A stretch of 64,000 bases of DNA from Azospirillum rugosum (GTDB lineage: Bacteria; Pseudomonadota; Alphaproteobacteria; Azospirillales; Azospirillaceae): positions 124,001 through 188,000 of the forward strand of contig NZ_JAGINP010000006.1 of the NCBI RefSeq assembly GCF_017876155.1, read 5' to 3'. Of this stretch, positions 36,527-44,863 are shown in pieces. Numbering within the stretch: position 1 is the first letter of the stretch; each line of letters begins with the position of its first letter. Made by a program: the position numbers and the translations under genes. The notes under the pieces were generated by a model that made no database searches, was not told the origin of the DNA, and worked only from the letters and a program-made list of their open reading frames with translations.

Positions 36527-37090
36527 TCAGCGCGCGCCGGCTTGGCGCAGCATGTTGATGACGCGGGCGTTGCGGCCGTCCTGCGCCCAGCTCAGCGTCG
36601 TGCGGCCGGTGAAGTCGGTGCGGTCGGCCTTGGCCCCGGCCTTCAGCAGGCGGTCCACCAGGTCGGGGCGACCGTTGCGCGCCGCCATCATCAGCGGGGT
36701 CATGCCCTCGCGGTTGTCCTGGTCGACCTTGGCGCCCTTCTTCAGCAGCTGGTCGACCGTGGCGACGTCATCGGCGTCCACCGCGTAATGGAGCGGGGCG
36801 TTGCCCTGCTTGTCGGCGCGGTTGGGGTTGGCGCCGCCGTCCAGCAGCATCTTGACCACCTCGGCGTTGCTGTTGCCGATGGCGATCTGCAAGGCGGTCT
36901 TGCCGGAGATGTCCGTCTGGTTCGGGTTCTCGCCCTTCAGCAGCAGCATGCGCAGCGCGCTGACGTCGTTGGTGGACACGGCCTTCACCAGGCCCGGGCC
37001 TTCCAGGATGTTGACCTGCGCCTGCGCGGGGGCCAGCGCGGGCGCGCTCAGGCCCAGGGCCAGCACAGACAGCAACAACAGCCGTTTCAT
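36527..37090 (-). CDS. Secreted ankyrin-repeat protein
   Basis: 187 residues. A signal peptide (MKRLLLLSVLALGLSAPALA) precedes four or five ankyrin repeats from about residue 35: GKTALQIAIGNSNAEVVKML, GNAPLHYAVDADDVATVDQL, GMTPLMMAARNGRPDLVDRL and GRTTLSWA. Periplasmic ankyrin proteins generally mediate protein contacts, for instance protecting catalases or binding toxins; partner unknown. It may share a transcript with cobD (22 bp apart). Confidence 0.88.
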   Translation of the reverse strand: MKRLLLLSVLALGLSAPALAPAQAQVNILEGPGLVKAVSTNDVSALRMLLLKGENPNQTDISGKTALQIAIGNSNAEVVKMLLDGGANPNRADKQGNAPLHYAVDADDVATVDQLLKKGAKVDQDNREGMTPLMMAARNGRPDLVDRLLKAGAKADRTDFTGRTTLSWAQDGRNARVINMLRQAGAR

Positions 37091-37257
37091 GGCGCTTCCT
37101 CTCGCGGAGATGTCGGTCCTGCGGCCGGATACTATCCAGTTCGCCCCACCCTTGACCAGCGACGCGGTGCGCCCGATGGTCGCCGCCCCTTGCATCGCTG
37201 GCCTGCCAGCGTAACAAAGCGGGGGCAACAACGCCGGGAAACCAGGGAGGCCGCCTT

Positions 37258-37410
37258 ATGCTCCGCAACCCGCTCGCTCGCCACATCGCGCTGTTCCTGG
37301 CGGTGAAATTCGCGCTGATCGCGCTCGGCCTCTGGTGGTTCCTCGGCGGCGGCCTGCCGGAGCCGCGCGGCGCCGTTCCGGCCGCGTCGCCGTCCCGGTC
37401 GAGCCCCTGA
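37258..37410 (+). CDS. 50-residue single-pass membrane protein, CydP-like
   Basis: MLRNPLARHIALFLAVKFAL begins a protein with one strong membrane helix (about 9-29) ending in LGLWWFLGGG and a Pro/Ser tail. AGGGAGG is 8 bp before the ATG. The pattern R-x-IAL-x(3)-K-x(3)-AL-x-LWW resembles CydP-type small proteins associated with cytochrome bd oxidases. No oxidase genes are nearby, so this is tentative. Divergent from the ankyrin gene. Confidence 0.55.
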   Translation: MLRNPLARHIALFLAVKFALIALGLWWFLGGGLPEPRGAVPAASPSRSSP

Positions 37411-37470
37411 CGGTTGCGGAACTTCCGCCCTCCGCACCGGGTTACACCCGGCAACAGCGGAGGCGAGTCC

Positions 37471-38073
37471 ATGTCCTATGAAAGCGGTGTGACACCCACC
37501 CGATCCACGTCCTCAACCGGGACGGTCCGCGAGGCCGTCGGCATCTTCTCCAGCCGCGACGCCTTGCAGAAGGCGATCGACGAGCTGTCCTTGGCCGGCT
37601 TCCAGCGGCACGAGCTGAGCGTGCTGGCCAACGACCAGACCATCCGGGACCATCTCGGCCACGTGCCGGACCGGGTGGAGGACGTGGCGCATGACCCCGA
37701 CGCGCCGCGCCAATCCTACGTCTCGCCGGAGGACACCGGCAGCGCCAAGGGCGTGGCGGTCGGCTTCCCGGCCTATGTCGGCGCCATCCTGGCGACGGGG
37801 GCGGTGCTGGCGACCGGCGGCACGGCGCTGGCCGCCGCAGCGGCCGCGGCGGCGGCGGGCGTGGGCGGCGGCGCGCTCGGCTCCGTCATGTCGCAATGGC
37901 TGACCGACAAGCGCAACGAGCCGATGCTCCAGCACCTGGACAAGGGCGGCATCCTGCTCTGGGTCAACCTCGCCGACGCCGAGCGCGAGCGGCTCGCCCA
38001 AGAGATCATGACCCGCCACGCCGCCCAGCCGGTGGAGGTGCACGAGGTGCGGCAGACGGGGTCTGGGGGGTAA
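37471..38073 (+). CDS. Hypothetical protein with glycine-zipper-like segment
   Basis: 200 residues. N-terminal alpha/beta part (VREAVGIFSSRDALQKAIDE, LSLAGFQRHELSVLA) resembles stress-induced ferredoxin-like modules. A Gly/Ala-rich hydrophobic stretch (about 100-145: VGFPAYVGAILATGAVLATG and following Ala run) could insert in a membrane. C-terminal part GGILLWVNLADAERERLAQE repeats the alpha/beta pattern. GGAGGCGAG precedes the ATG. Unknown function, plausibly a general stress protein. Confidence 0.75.
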   Translation: MSYESGVTPTRSTSSTGTVREAVGIFSSRDALQKAIDELSLAGFQRHELSVLANDQTIRDHLGHVPDRVEDVAHDPDAPRQSYVSPEDTGSAKGVAVGFPAYVGAILATGAVLATGGTALAAAAAAAAAGVGGGALGSVMSQWLTDKRNEPMLQHLDKGGILLWVNLADAERERLAQEIMTRHAAQPVEVHEVRQTGSGG

Positions 38074-38091
38074 AGACCGTAGGGAGGGGAT

Positions 38092-38175
38092 TTCACCACC
38101 AAGACACCAAGACACCAAGAATCCACGACGGGCCGGGTGCGAGGATTCTTGGTGCCTTGGTGTCTTGGTGGTGAA
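38092..38175. repeat. Palindromic repeat, octamer family A' (ACACCAAG type)
   Basis: Arms 38092-38124 and 38143-38175 pair almost perfectly around an 18-nt loop. Each arm contains three ACACCAAG-like octamers. Architecture is the same as the CACAGAG copies, but with CCAAG replacing CRGAG, so it is a sister family. Confidence 0.88.
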
Positions 38176-38254
38176 CAAATCCGTTGACGCAGGTCATGGC
38201 CCGCAGCGGTGCACGCCCCTATGATCCGCCGGAGATTCCCTCCGGAGATCCGCC

Positions 38255-39025
38255 GTGGACGCCCAATCGGCCCTGTCGCTGCTCGAAACCGGCCTGAACC
38301 AATGCGCCGTGGTCGTGGATCGCGACGGCGGGCTGCTGGTGGCGCTGCTGACGGCGGGGCTGGTCGGCGGCACCACCCATTGCGCGGGCATGTGCGGGCC
38401 CTTCGTGCTGGCCCAGGTGACCGCGCGGCTGGAGCAGGTGCCGGTCTCGAAGATGAGCGAATTCCACCGCTTGGCGGGGGCGGCGGTGCTGCCCTACCAT
38501 CTCGGCCGCGGGACGACCTACGCGCTGATCGGCGCGGTGGCGGCGATGGTGGCCGGCCATGTCGGGGCGCTGCCGGGGCTGCGCTGGCTGTCGGTGGCCC
38601 TGCTGGCCTTCGCGGCGCTGTTCTTCCTGGGCTATGCCGTCAAGGGCCTGTCGGCCTGGGTGCCGAAGCTGGACGGAACCTTCCAGCGCTGGTGGGGCGA
38701 CCGGGTGTCGCGGCTGGCGCGGCCGTTGTTCGGCAACCCCACGGGCTGGCGCGGCTACGCGCTGGGGCTGGCGCTGGGCTTCATCCCCTGCGGGCTGCTC
38801 TACGGCGCGGTGGCGGTGGCGGCGGCCAGCGGCAACGCGCTGACCGGGGCGCTGGGCATGGCCGCCTTCACGCTGGGCACGGTGCCGAGCCTTCTGGCGG
38901 TCGGCCTCGCCGGCCACCTCGCCGGCCGTGCGTGGCGGACGGCGGTGGCGCGGGCCGCCCCGGTGATCATGGCGGTGAACGCCGGGGTGCTCGGCTGGAT
39001 GGCGTGGCGGCTGATCGCGGCCTGA
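38255..39025 (+). CDS. Sulfite exporter TauE/SafE-like (COG2836-type) membrane protein
   Basis: 256 residues from GTG, with about six transmembrane helices. The motif THCAGMCGPFVLAQ in the first helix pair (Cys and Met ligands) and the repeat-like LGFIPCGLLYGA in the second half are characteristic of the DsbD/UreH-related branch linked to copper delivery and cytochrome oxidase assembly in other bacteria. GGAG lies about 8 bases upstream. Transport substrate is not determined. Confidence 0.86.
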   Translation: MDAQSALSLLETGLNQCAVVVDRDGGLLVALLTAGLVGGTTHCAGMCGPFVLAQVTARLEQVPVSKMSEFHRLAGAAVLPYHLGRGTTYALIGAVAAMVAGHVGALPGLRWLSVALLAFAALFFLGYAVKGLSAWVPKLDGTFQRWWGDRVSRLARPLFGNPTGWRGYALGLALGFIPCGLLYGAVAVAAASGNALTGALGMAAFTLGTVPSLLAVGLAGHLAGRAWRTAVARAAPVIMAVNAGVLGWMAWRLIAA

Positions 39026-39035
39026 CGCTGTATTC

Positions 39036-39097
39036 AACCACAGAGACACGGAGACACAGAGGGGCTTTGTCCTCTGTGTCTCCGTGTCTCTGTGGTT
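39036..39097. repeat. Palindromic repeat, octamer family A copy 3 (perfect)
   Basis: The 27-bp arms 39036-39062 and 39071-39097 are perfect inverse complements around the 8-nt loop GGCTTTGT. They are made of the octamers CACAGAGA, CACGGAGA and CACAGAGG. It lies between two convergent genes (TauE-like and the methyltransferase), where it could end transcription from both sides. Confidence 0.92.
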
Positions 39098-39108
39098 TAT
39101 TCCCCGAT

Positions 39109-39999
39109 TCAGTGGTGGGTTTGCCCCTTCAGCGCGTCGGCGAGCGGGATTTGGCCGCAGCCGGGCTTCAGGGGCTGCTGCTGGCTCTCGTGCGGGGACC
39201 AGCCGGCGAGGTACAGCACCTGGAAGGTGGCCTGGATGCGCCCGTCGGGCTCGGCGTACAGCTCGGCGTAGCGGCGGGCGGCGTCGAACAGCAGGGCGCG
39301 GGTGGCCGGCACCTTGCGGCGGGCGAGCACGGCGTTGCTCTCCCCCATGCCGCGCAGGTCGCGCATCAGGCGGAAGGCGTCGGCGTAGGTGACGGTGATG
39401 ACGTCGCTGTCCACCACGGGCAGGGCGAAGCCGGCGCGCTGCATCAGGCCGCCGACGTCGCGGATCTCTGCGAAGGGCGACACGCGCGGGGACACGCCGC
39501 CGGACACCTCCATCTCCGCCTCATACAGGCAGCGGCGCAGCTCCAGCAGCGTCTCCCCGCCGAGCATCGCGGCGCAGAAGAACCCGTCGGGCTTCAGCGC
39601 CTGCCGGATCTGCACCAGCGCACCCGGCAGGTCGTTGACCCAGTGGAGGCTGAGGTTGCTGACGGCCAGGTCGAAGGTTTCCGGCGCGAAGGGCAGGAAC
39701 TCCTCGTCGGCGGCAACGGCCAGCGGCCCGGCCTGCCGCGCGAAGCCCGGCGACAGGTCGCAGGAGACCAGCCGCTCGATCCCCTTGCGCCCGCGCAGCA
39801 TCCGGGCCATGACGCCATCGTGGGCGCCCACGTCCAGCACGGTGGGGAAGGGGCGGACCACGTCCTCCAACCGGTCGGCGAGGCGGTCGGCCACCTCCTC
39901 GAACAGGAAGGCGTGCTCGGCGAAGGTGGGGACGGCGCGGTCGCGGCGGCGGCGGACGAGCGCGCGGTCGAAGACGGTCATGCTGTCGGGCGTGGTCAT
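39109..39999 (-). CDS. SAM-dependent methyltransferase fold protein, NDUFAF5/BioC-like
   Basis: 296 residues. N-terminal segment MTVFDRALVRRRRDRAVPTF, SAM-binding loop VLDVGAHDGVMARML, acidic loop SCDLSPGFARQAG, and SNLSLHWVNDLPG. This combination, with the GGVSPRVSPFAEIRDVGGL stretch, matches the mitochondrial NDUFAF5 family (complex I assembly arginine hydroxylase), common in alphaproteobacteria. Role in complex I assembly is inferred from family. Cytoplasmic or membrane-peripheral. Confidence 0.88.
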   Translation of the reverse strand: MTTPDSMTVFDRALVRRRRDRAVPTFAEHAFLFEEVADRLADRLEDVVRPFPTVLDVGAHDGVMARMLRGRKGIERLVSCDLSPGFARQAGPLAVAADEEFLPFAPETFDLAVSNLSLHWVNDLPGALVQIRQALKPDGFFCAAMLGGETLLELRRCLYEAEMEVSGGVSPRVSPFAEIRDVGGLMQRAGFALPVVDSDVITVTYADAFRLMRDLRGMGESNAVLARRKVPATRALLFDAARRYAELYAEPDGRIQATFQVLYLAGWSPHESQQQPLKPGCGQIPLADALKGQTHH

Positions 40000-40089
40000 G
40001 CCCGCAATATAGCCCAGCGCGGGAGGGCTACAACCATCGGCGAAGCGGCAGGCCTTGTGATAAGCTCCCCCCGGATGTGACCGGAGCGC

Positions 40090-40362
40090 GTGGGAATGGG
40101 AATCGAGGAAGCCATCGGCGTCACCTACGAGGCGCTGATCGTCATCATCAAGATCACCACGCCGGCGCTGGTCATCACCACCGTGCTGGGCCTGTTGCTG
40201 ACCATCTTCCAGCAAGTCACCAGCATCAACGAATCGTCGCTGCAGCAGGATCTGAAGATCTTCGCGACCCTGGTCATCCTGTTCGTCACCGGGCCGGCGA
40301 TCTACATCGCGCTGCGCGACTACACGCTGGTGATCTTCGACCGCATCGCCGCCATCCATTAG
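40090..40362 (+). CDS. fliQ: FliQ-family export protein (orphan)
   Basis: 90 residues (GTG at 40090, or ATG two codons later). Two hydrophobic helices with FliQ signatures: ALIVIIKITTPALVITTVLG, LLTIFQQVTSINESSLQQD and the charged LKIF turn. FliQ is a core subunit of the flagellar/type III export gate. Here it stands alone, without fliP, fliR or flhB, 10 bp upstream of comF and apparently cotranscribed with it. Confidence 0.9.
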   Translation: MGMGIEEAIGVTYEALIVIIKITTPALVITTVLGLLLTIFQQVTSINESSLQQDLKIFATLVILFVTGPAIYIALRDYTLVIFDRIAAIH

Positions 40363-40372
40363 GAGGCTTCCC

Positions 40373-41122
40373 GTGGTGGCCGCGTCCTTACCCCGGTTCC
40401 TGGCCCGTGCCGCCACCGTCTTTATCGATATGGTGCTGCCGCCGCGCTGCCTCGCCTGCGGCGGGCCGGTGGACCGGCAGGGTGGGCTGTGCGTCACCTG
40501 CTGGAGCGCGCTGACCTTCATCGCACCGCCCTTCTGCGCCTGTTGCGGGACGCCCTTCGACTATGCGGTGCCCGGGGAGACACTGTGCGGATCCTGCATG
40601 GCCGAACCGCCGCCCTTCGCCCGTGCCCGCGCCGTCCTGGCCTACGACGACGGCAGCCGGCCGCTGGTGCTGGGCTTCAAGCACGGCGACCGCATCCATG
40701 CCGCCGACGCCTATGGGGCCTGGATGGCGCGGGCGGGGAAGGAGCTTCTCGCCGGGGCGGACCTGCTGGTCCCGGTGCCGCTGCACCGCTGGCGGCTGTT
40801 CCGCCGCCGCTACAACCAGGCGGCCCTGCTGGCCCGGGCCGCCGGGCGCAGCGCCGGGGTGCCGGTGGCGCCGGACCTGCTGGTGCGCCGCCGCGCCACG
40901 CCCACCCAGGGCAGGTTGGACCGCAAGGGGCGCAAGCGGAACGTCAAGGGCGCCTTCCGGCTGCGGCCCGGCCGGCGGGACCGGGTGAAGGGCAAGCGGA
41001 TCGTTCTGGTGGACGACGTGCTGACCACCGGTGCGACGCTGGCGGAATGCACCCGCGTGCTGTTGCATGCCGGGGCTGCGCAGGTCGACGTCTTGACCTT
41101 GGCCCGTGTGGTGAAGACCTGA
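40373..41122 (+). CDS. comF: ComF family protein (phosphoribosyltransferase-like)
   Basis: 249 residues. N-terminal double zinc-ribbon region with Cys pairs (CLACGG, CVTC, CACCGTPF, CGSC) and a C-terminal PRTase domain with the PRPP loop VLVDDVLTTGAT. ComF proteins serve natural transformation in competent species; in non-competent bacteria the role is unclear. GTG start with an ideal AGGAGG eight bases upstream. Between fliQ and grxC. Confidence 0.94.
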   Translation: MVAASLPRFLARAATVFIDMVLPPRCLACGGPVDRQGGLCVTCWSALTFIAPPFCACCGTPFDYAVPGETLCGSCMAEPPPFARARAVLAYDDGSRPLVLGFKHGDRIHAADAYGAWMARAGKELLAGADLLVPVPLHRWRLFRRRYNQAALLARAAGRSAGVPVAPDLLVRRRATPTQGRLDRKGRKRNVKGAFRLRPGRRDRVKGKRIVLVDDVLTTGATLAECTRVLLHAGAAQVDVLTLARVVKT

Positions 41123-41197
41123 GTATCGAAGGTCGCAACGGCTGGCATGGCCCGGCCGTTGATCTTATAACCGTTCCACCCAGCCGAGGAGCCCCGC

Positions 41198-41458
41198 ATG
41201 GCCGACGTCGTCATCTACACCACCCCCTTCTGCCCCTATTGCGCGCGCGCCAAGCGGCTTCTGGACAGCAAGGGCGTGACGTACGAGGAGATCGACCTCT
41301 ACATGCAGCCGGGGCGCCGCGACGAGATGATCCAGCGGGCCGAGGGGCGCATGACCGTGCCGCAGATCTTCATCGACGGGAAGCCCTACGGCGGGTCCGA
41401 CGACATCCACGCGCTGGACCGCGCCGGGAAGCTCGACCCGCTGCTGGGCATCGCCTGA
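41198..41458 (+). CDS. grxC: Glutaredoxin 3
   Basis: 86 residues. Redox site CPYC at about 12-15 (TTPFCPYCARAK), cis-Pro in MTVPQIFIDG and the GG in YGGSDDIHALD. It reduces protein disulfides with glutathione. Its stop TGA overlaps the ATG of the nitrilase gene (TGATG), so they are translationally coupled. Confidence 0.97.
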   Translation: MADVVIYTTPFCPYCARAKRLLDSKGVTYEEIDLYMQPGRRDEMIQRAEGRMTVPQIFIDGKPYGGSDDIHALDRAGKLDPLLGIA

Positions 41459-42318
41459 TGGAGGCCCCGATGGAGTCCGCGTCGAAGTCCTCGCTGAAGG
41501 CGGCCTGCGTGCAGGTGAACGCGGGGCCGGAGATCGGTCCCAACCTGCTGGCGGCGGGGGATCTCGTGCGCCGGGCGCGCGACGCGGGCGCGGACTTCAT
41601 CGCCATGCCCGAGAATGTCAGCCTGATCGTCCAGGGCCGCGCCAAGGTGCTGGAGCGCGTGAAGCCGGAGGCCGAGCATCCCGCCGTTCCCTTCTTCGCC
41701 GACCTGGCGCGGGAGACGGGGGCGTGGCTGCTCGCCGGCTCGCTCGGCATCCTGCTGGAGGAAGGGCGGGTCGCCAACCGCAGCTACCTGTTCGACGACC
41801 GGGGCCGCGTCGCCGCGACCTACGACAAGGTCCACATGTTCGACGTGGACCTGAAAGGCGGCGAGAGCTACCGCGAATCGGCCACCTTCCGGCCCGGCGA
41901 CCGCGCGGTGCTCGTCAACTCGCCCTGGGGCGGGGTCGGGCTGACCATCTGCTACGACGTGCGCTTCGCCTACCTGTACCGGGCGCTGGCCCAGGCGGGG
42001 GCGCGGATCCTCACCGTGCCGGCGGCCTTCACCGTGCCGACCGGCCGCGCCCACTGGCACGTGTTGCTGCGCGCCCGCGCCATCGAGACCGGCTGCTTCG
42101 TCATCGCCCCGGCGCAGACCGGCACCCACGACCAGGGCCGCCAGACCTACGGCCATTCCCTGATCATCGCCCCCTGGGGCGAGGTGCTGGCCGACGGCGG
42201 CGAGGAGGTCGGGATCACCGTCGCCGACCTCGACCTGGACCGGGTGGAGGAGGCGCGCCGCATGGTCCCGGCCCTGACCCACGACCGTGAGGTCGCGGTC
42301 GAGCGGATCGGGTTCTGA
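41458..42318 (+). CDS. Carbon-nitrogen hydrolase (Nit1/NIT2 branch)
   Basis: 286 residues. Catalytic triad visible: Glu in MPENVS, Lys in YDKVHMFD and Cys in ICYDVRF. The [17 protein letters not shown] stretch is typical of the Nit1/omega-amidase-like group, which hydrolyses deaminated glutathione in eukaryotes and E. coli. Coupling to glutaredoxin 3 supports a glutathione-repair role. An ATG four codons later is an alternative start. Confidence 0.93.
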   Translation: MEAPMESASKSSLKAACVQVNAGPEIGPNLLAAGDLVRRARDAGADFIAMPENVSLIVQGRAKVLERVKPEAEHPAVPFFADLARETGAWLLAGSLGILLEEGRVANRSYLFDDRGRVAATYDKVHMFDVDLKGGESYRESATFRPGDRAVLVNSPWGGVGLTICYDVRFAYLYRALAQAGARILTVPAAFTVPTGRAHWHVLLRARAIETGCFVIAPAQTGTHDQGRQTYGHSLIIAPWGEVLADGGEEVGITVADLDLDRVEEARRMVPALTHDREVAVERIGF

Positions 42319-42325
42319 GGGATCC

Positions 42326-43162
42326 TTACCCCGCCCGCCGGGCGGTGACGACGATGCGCCGGCTGTCCACGGTCCAGGGGGCGGCCTCGAAGTCGCCGGC
42401 CAGCGACTCGATCGCGAAGCCGGCCGCTTCCAGCATCAGCTCCAACTCGTAGCGGAAGATCATCCGCCAGGTGAAGTCGAACTCGGTCACCGCGATGTGG
42501 CCGTCGGGCAGCAGCTCGTCGTACCAGCCGTGCAGGCGCTGGCATTGCCGCTCGTCCAGCCGCCCGACCAGCGCGTTCTTGACGAAGCGGTTGCCGGTGC
42601 GCGGGTTGCGCCGAGGCATCGAGGGGGAGGGCTTCGTCTCCGCGTCCATGGGCAGGGTCAGCGGGTTCATGACGTCCAGCGCCAGCCGCCCGGCCGGCGC
42701 CAGATGCGCCGCGACGGAGGCGAGCGTGCGCCGCTCCGCCCCAAGGTCCGGGATCAGCATCAGCACGTTGAAGGGGATCGCGGCGAGGCGGAAGCCGCGC
42801 TCCGGCAGGTCGAGCGCCGCCGCGTCCTGCTGCACGACCCGGACGCGCGCCCGCACCTCCGGCAGCTCCTCCGCCAGCTTGGCGCGCAGCTGGTCCAGCA
42901 TGGCGGCCGAGATGTCCACCGCCCAGACCTCGATCCCGGCGCGGGCCAGCGGGATGGTCAGCCGGCCGGTGCCGCAGCCGACCTCCAGCACCGGGCCGCC
43001 GGCGGCGAGTGCTGCGTCGCGGTAGAAGGCGACGTCGCCCAGCATGCCGATGCGGGCCAGCACCGCCGCATCCTCGGCCCGCGGCTCCCCGATCTCCAGC
43101 GACGGGTAGTCGCCGTCGTAGTAGAGGATGCTGCCGTCGGCCTCGGGTACGTCCTTGTTCAT
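42326..43162 (-). CDS. Class I SAM-dependent methyltransferase
   Basis: 278 residues. SAM site [16 protein letters not shown] (about 59-74) followed by [18 protein letters not shown] and [10 protein letters not shown] helical insertion (about 165-215) precedes a C-terminal strand region. Substrate not recognisable. It is leftward, convergent with the nitrilase gene (7 bp) and divergent from tsaD. Confidence 0.87.
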   Translation of the reverse strand: MNKDVPEADGSILYYDGDYPSLEIGEPRAEDAAVLARIGMLGDVAFYRDAALAAGGPVLEVGCGTGRLTIPLARAGIEVWAVDISAAMLDQLRAKLAEELPEVRARVRVVQQDAAALDLPERGFRLAAIPFNVLMLIPDLGAERRTLASVAAHLAPAGRLALDVMNPLTLPMDAETKPSPSMPRRNPRTGNRFVKNALVGRLDERQCQRLHGWYDELLPDGHIAVTEFDFTWRMIFRYELELMLEAAGFAIESLAGDFEAAPWTVDSRRIVVTARRAG

Positions 43163-43232
43163 CGCCGTGCGCCCTTGGAAATCAGGGCCAAGACCCTATA
43201 CCAGAGGCTCGGAGACGGCTAGTTTGGCGGCC

Positions 43233-44306
43233 ATGATCGTTCTTGGAATCGAAACGAGCTGCGACGAGACGGCGGCGGCCATCGTCAGCGACGCGCGGGA
43301 GATCCGCGCCGACGTGGTGCTGTCGCAGCTGGACGACCACACGCCCTACGGCGGCGTGGTGCCGGAGATCGCCGCGCGCGCCCATCTGGAGCATCTGGAC
43401 GGGCTGATCCGCCGCGCCCTGGACGAGTCCGGCCTGGGCCTGGGCGACATCGACGCGGTGGCGGCGACCGGCGGGCCGGGCCTGATCGGCGGCGTCATCG
43501 TCGGGGTGATGACCGCCAAGGCCATCGCCGCCGCGCGCAAGCTGCCCTTCGTCGCGGTGAACCACCTGGAAGGCCACGCCCTGACCGCGCGGCTGACCAA
43601 CGACGTGCCCTTCCCCTACCTGCTGCTGCTGGTCTCCGGCGGGCACTGCCAGCTTCTCGTCGTGGAGGGCGTGGGCAAGTACAGCCGCTTCGGCACCACC
43701 ATCGACGACGCGGTGGGGGAAGCCTTCGACAAGACCGCCAAGCTGCTCGGCCTCGGCTACCCCGGCGGGCCGCTGGTGGAGAAGGCGGCGGCGCGCGCCA
43801 CCGACCCCGGCCGCTTCGACCTGCCGCGCCCGATGGTCGGGCGTCCGGGCTGCGACTTCTCCTTCTCCGGCCTGAAGACCGCCGTGCGGCGCCATGTGGA
43901 AGAGCTTAGCACGCCTCTCTCGCCGGACGACCAGGCCGACCTCGCCGCCGCCTTCCAGCGGACGGTGGCGGAGGTGCTGGCCGACCGCTGCGCCCGCGCC
44001 ATGCGCCGCTTCAAGGAGCTGCACCCCCAGGGCGGCGCGCTGGTGGTGGCCGGCGGAGTCGCCTCCAACAAGACGCTGCGCGCCCGCCTGCAGACCCTGG
44101 CGGACAAGGAGGGCATGCCCTTCGTGGCGCCGCCGCTGCGGCTGTGCACCGACAACGCGGCGATGATCGCCTGGGCGGGCATCGAGCGGCTGCGGCTGGG
44201 CCAGACCGACCCGCTGAACTTCGCCCCGCGCCCGCGCTGGCCGCTCGACCCCAGCGCCAAGCCGGCGATCGGCAAGGCCGGCGTCGGGTCCGGCGTGAAG
44301 GCGTGA
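43233..44306 (+). CDS. tsaD: tRNA N6-adenosine threonylcarbamoyltransferase
   Basis: 357 residues. Forms t6A37 in ANN-reading tRNAs with TsaB and TsaE. Signature motifs: [14 protein letters not shown], the metal-binding [42 protein letters not shown] and [13 protein letters not shown]. The start follows the divergent methyltransferase; an upstream in-frame extension lacks homology. Followed by a GNAT and gpsA. Confidence 0.97.
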   Translation: MIVLGIETSCDETAAAIVSDAREIRADVVLSQLDDHTPYGGVVPEIAARAHLEHLDGLIRRALDESGLGLGDIDAVAATGGPGLIGGVIVGVMTAKAIAAARKLPFVAVNHLEGHALTARLTNDVPFPYLLLLVSGGHCQLLVVEGVGKYSRFGTTIDDAVGEAFDKTAKLLGLGYPGGPLVEKAAARATDPGRFDLPRPMVGRPGCDFSFSGLKTAVRRHVEELSTPLSPDDQADLAAAFQRTVAEVLADRCARAMRRFKELHPQGGALVVAGGVASNKTLRARLQTLADKEGMPFVAPPLRLCTDNAAMIAWAGIERLRLGQTDPLNFAPRPRWPLDPSAKPAIGKAGVGSGVKA

Positions 44307-44317
44307 GGGGGCGCGTG

Positions 44318-44794
44318 ATGGCCGACTCCATTCTGGGCCTGACCTTCCGCACGGCCGAGCGGCGCGACGTGCCCGACCTCGTCCGGCTGATCGCCGACGA
44401 CGCGCTGTCCACGGGCGGCGACTCCGACCCGCTCGATCCGCTCTACGGGGAGGCCTTCGACCGCATGGCCGCGCAGCCCGGCAACCGGATGGTGCTGGCG
44501 GAGCTGGACGGGCGGCCCGTGGGCTGCTTCCAGCTCACGGTCGTGCACGGGCTGGGGCGCCGGGGTGCGGCGCGGGCGACCATCGAGTCCGTCAAGGTGG
44601 TGAGCGAGCGGCGCGGCCAGGGGATCGGCGGCGCCATGATCCGGCACGCCGTCGACCTCGCCCGCGCGGAAGGCTGCGCCCTGGTGCAGCTGACCACCCA
44701 GACCCGGCGCACGGACGCCCAGCGTTTCTACAAGAGGCTGGGCTTCCAGGACTCGCACGTCGGCATGAAGCTGGATTTGACCCGCGAGGGGTGA
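44318..44794 (+). CDS. GNAT family N-acetyltransferase
   Basis: 158 residues. Acetyl-CoA loop ERRGQGIGGAMIRHAVDLAR (R/Q-x-x-G-x-G/A pattern) and C-terminal FYKRLGFQDSHVGMKLDL are typical. Substrate unknown. It begins 11 bp after tsaD (GTG three bases earlier is possible), in a position where other bacteria carry rimI, but this protein lacks clear RimI identity. Confidence 0.88.
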   Translation: MADSILGLTFRTAERRDVPDLVRLIADDALSTGGDSDPLDPLYGEAFDRMAAQPGNRMVLAELDGRPVGCFQLTVVHGLGRRGAARATIESVKVVSERRGQGIGGAMIRHAVDLARAEGCALVQLTTQTRRTDAQRFYKRLGFQDSHVGMKLDLTREG

Positions 44795-44863
44795 GGGCGC
44801 CGCTTGCGGGACAAGGCGGGGATTGCCTAAACAGTCCCCGGGAAAACGGGGCGGGGTGTCATC

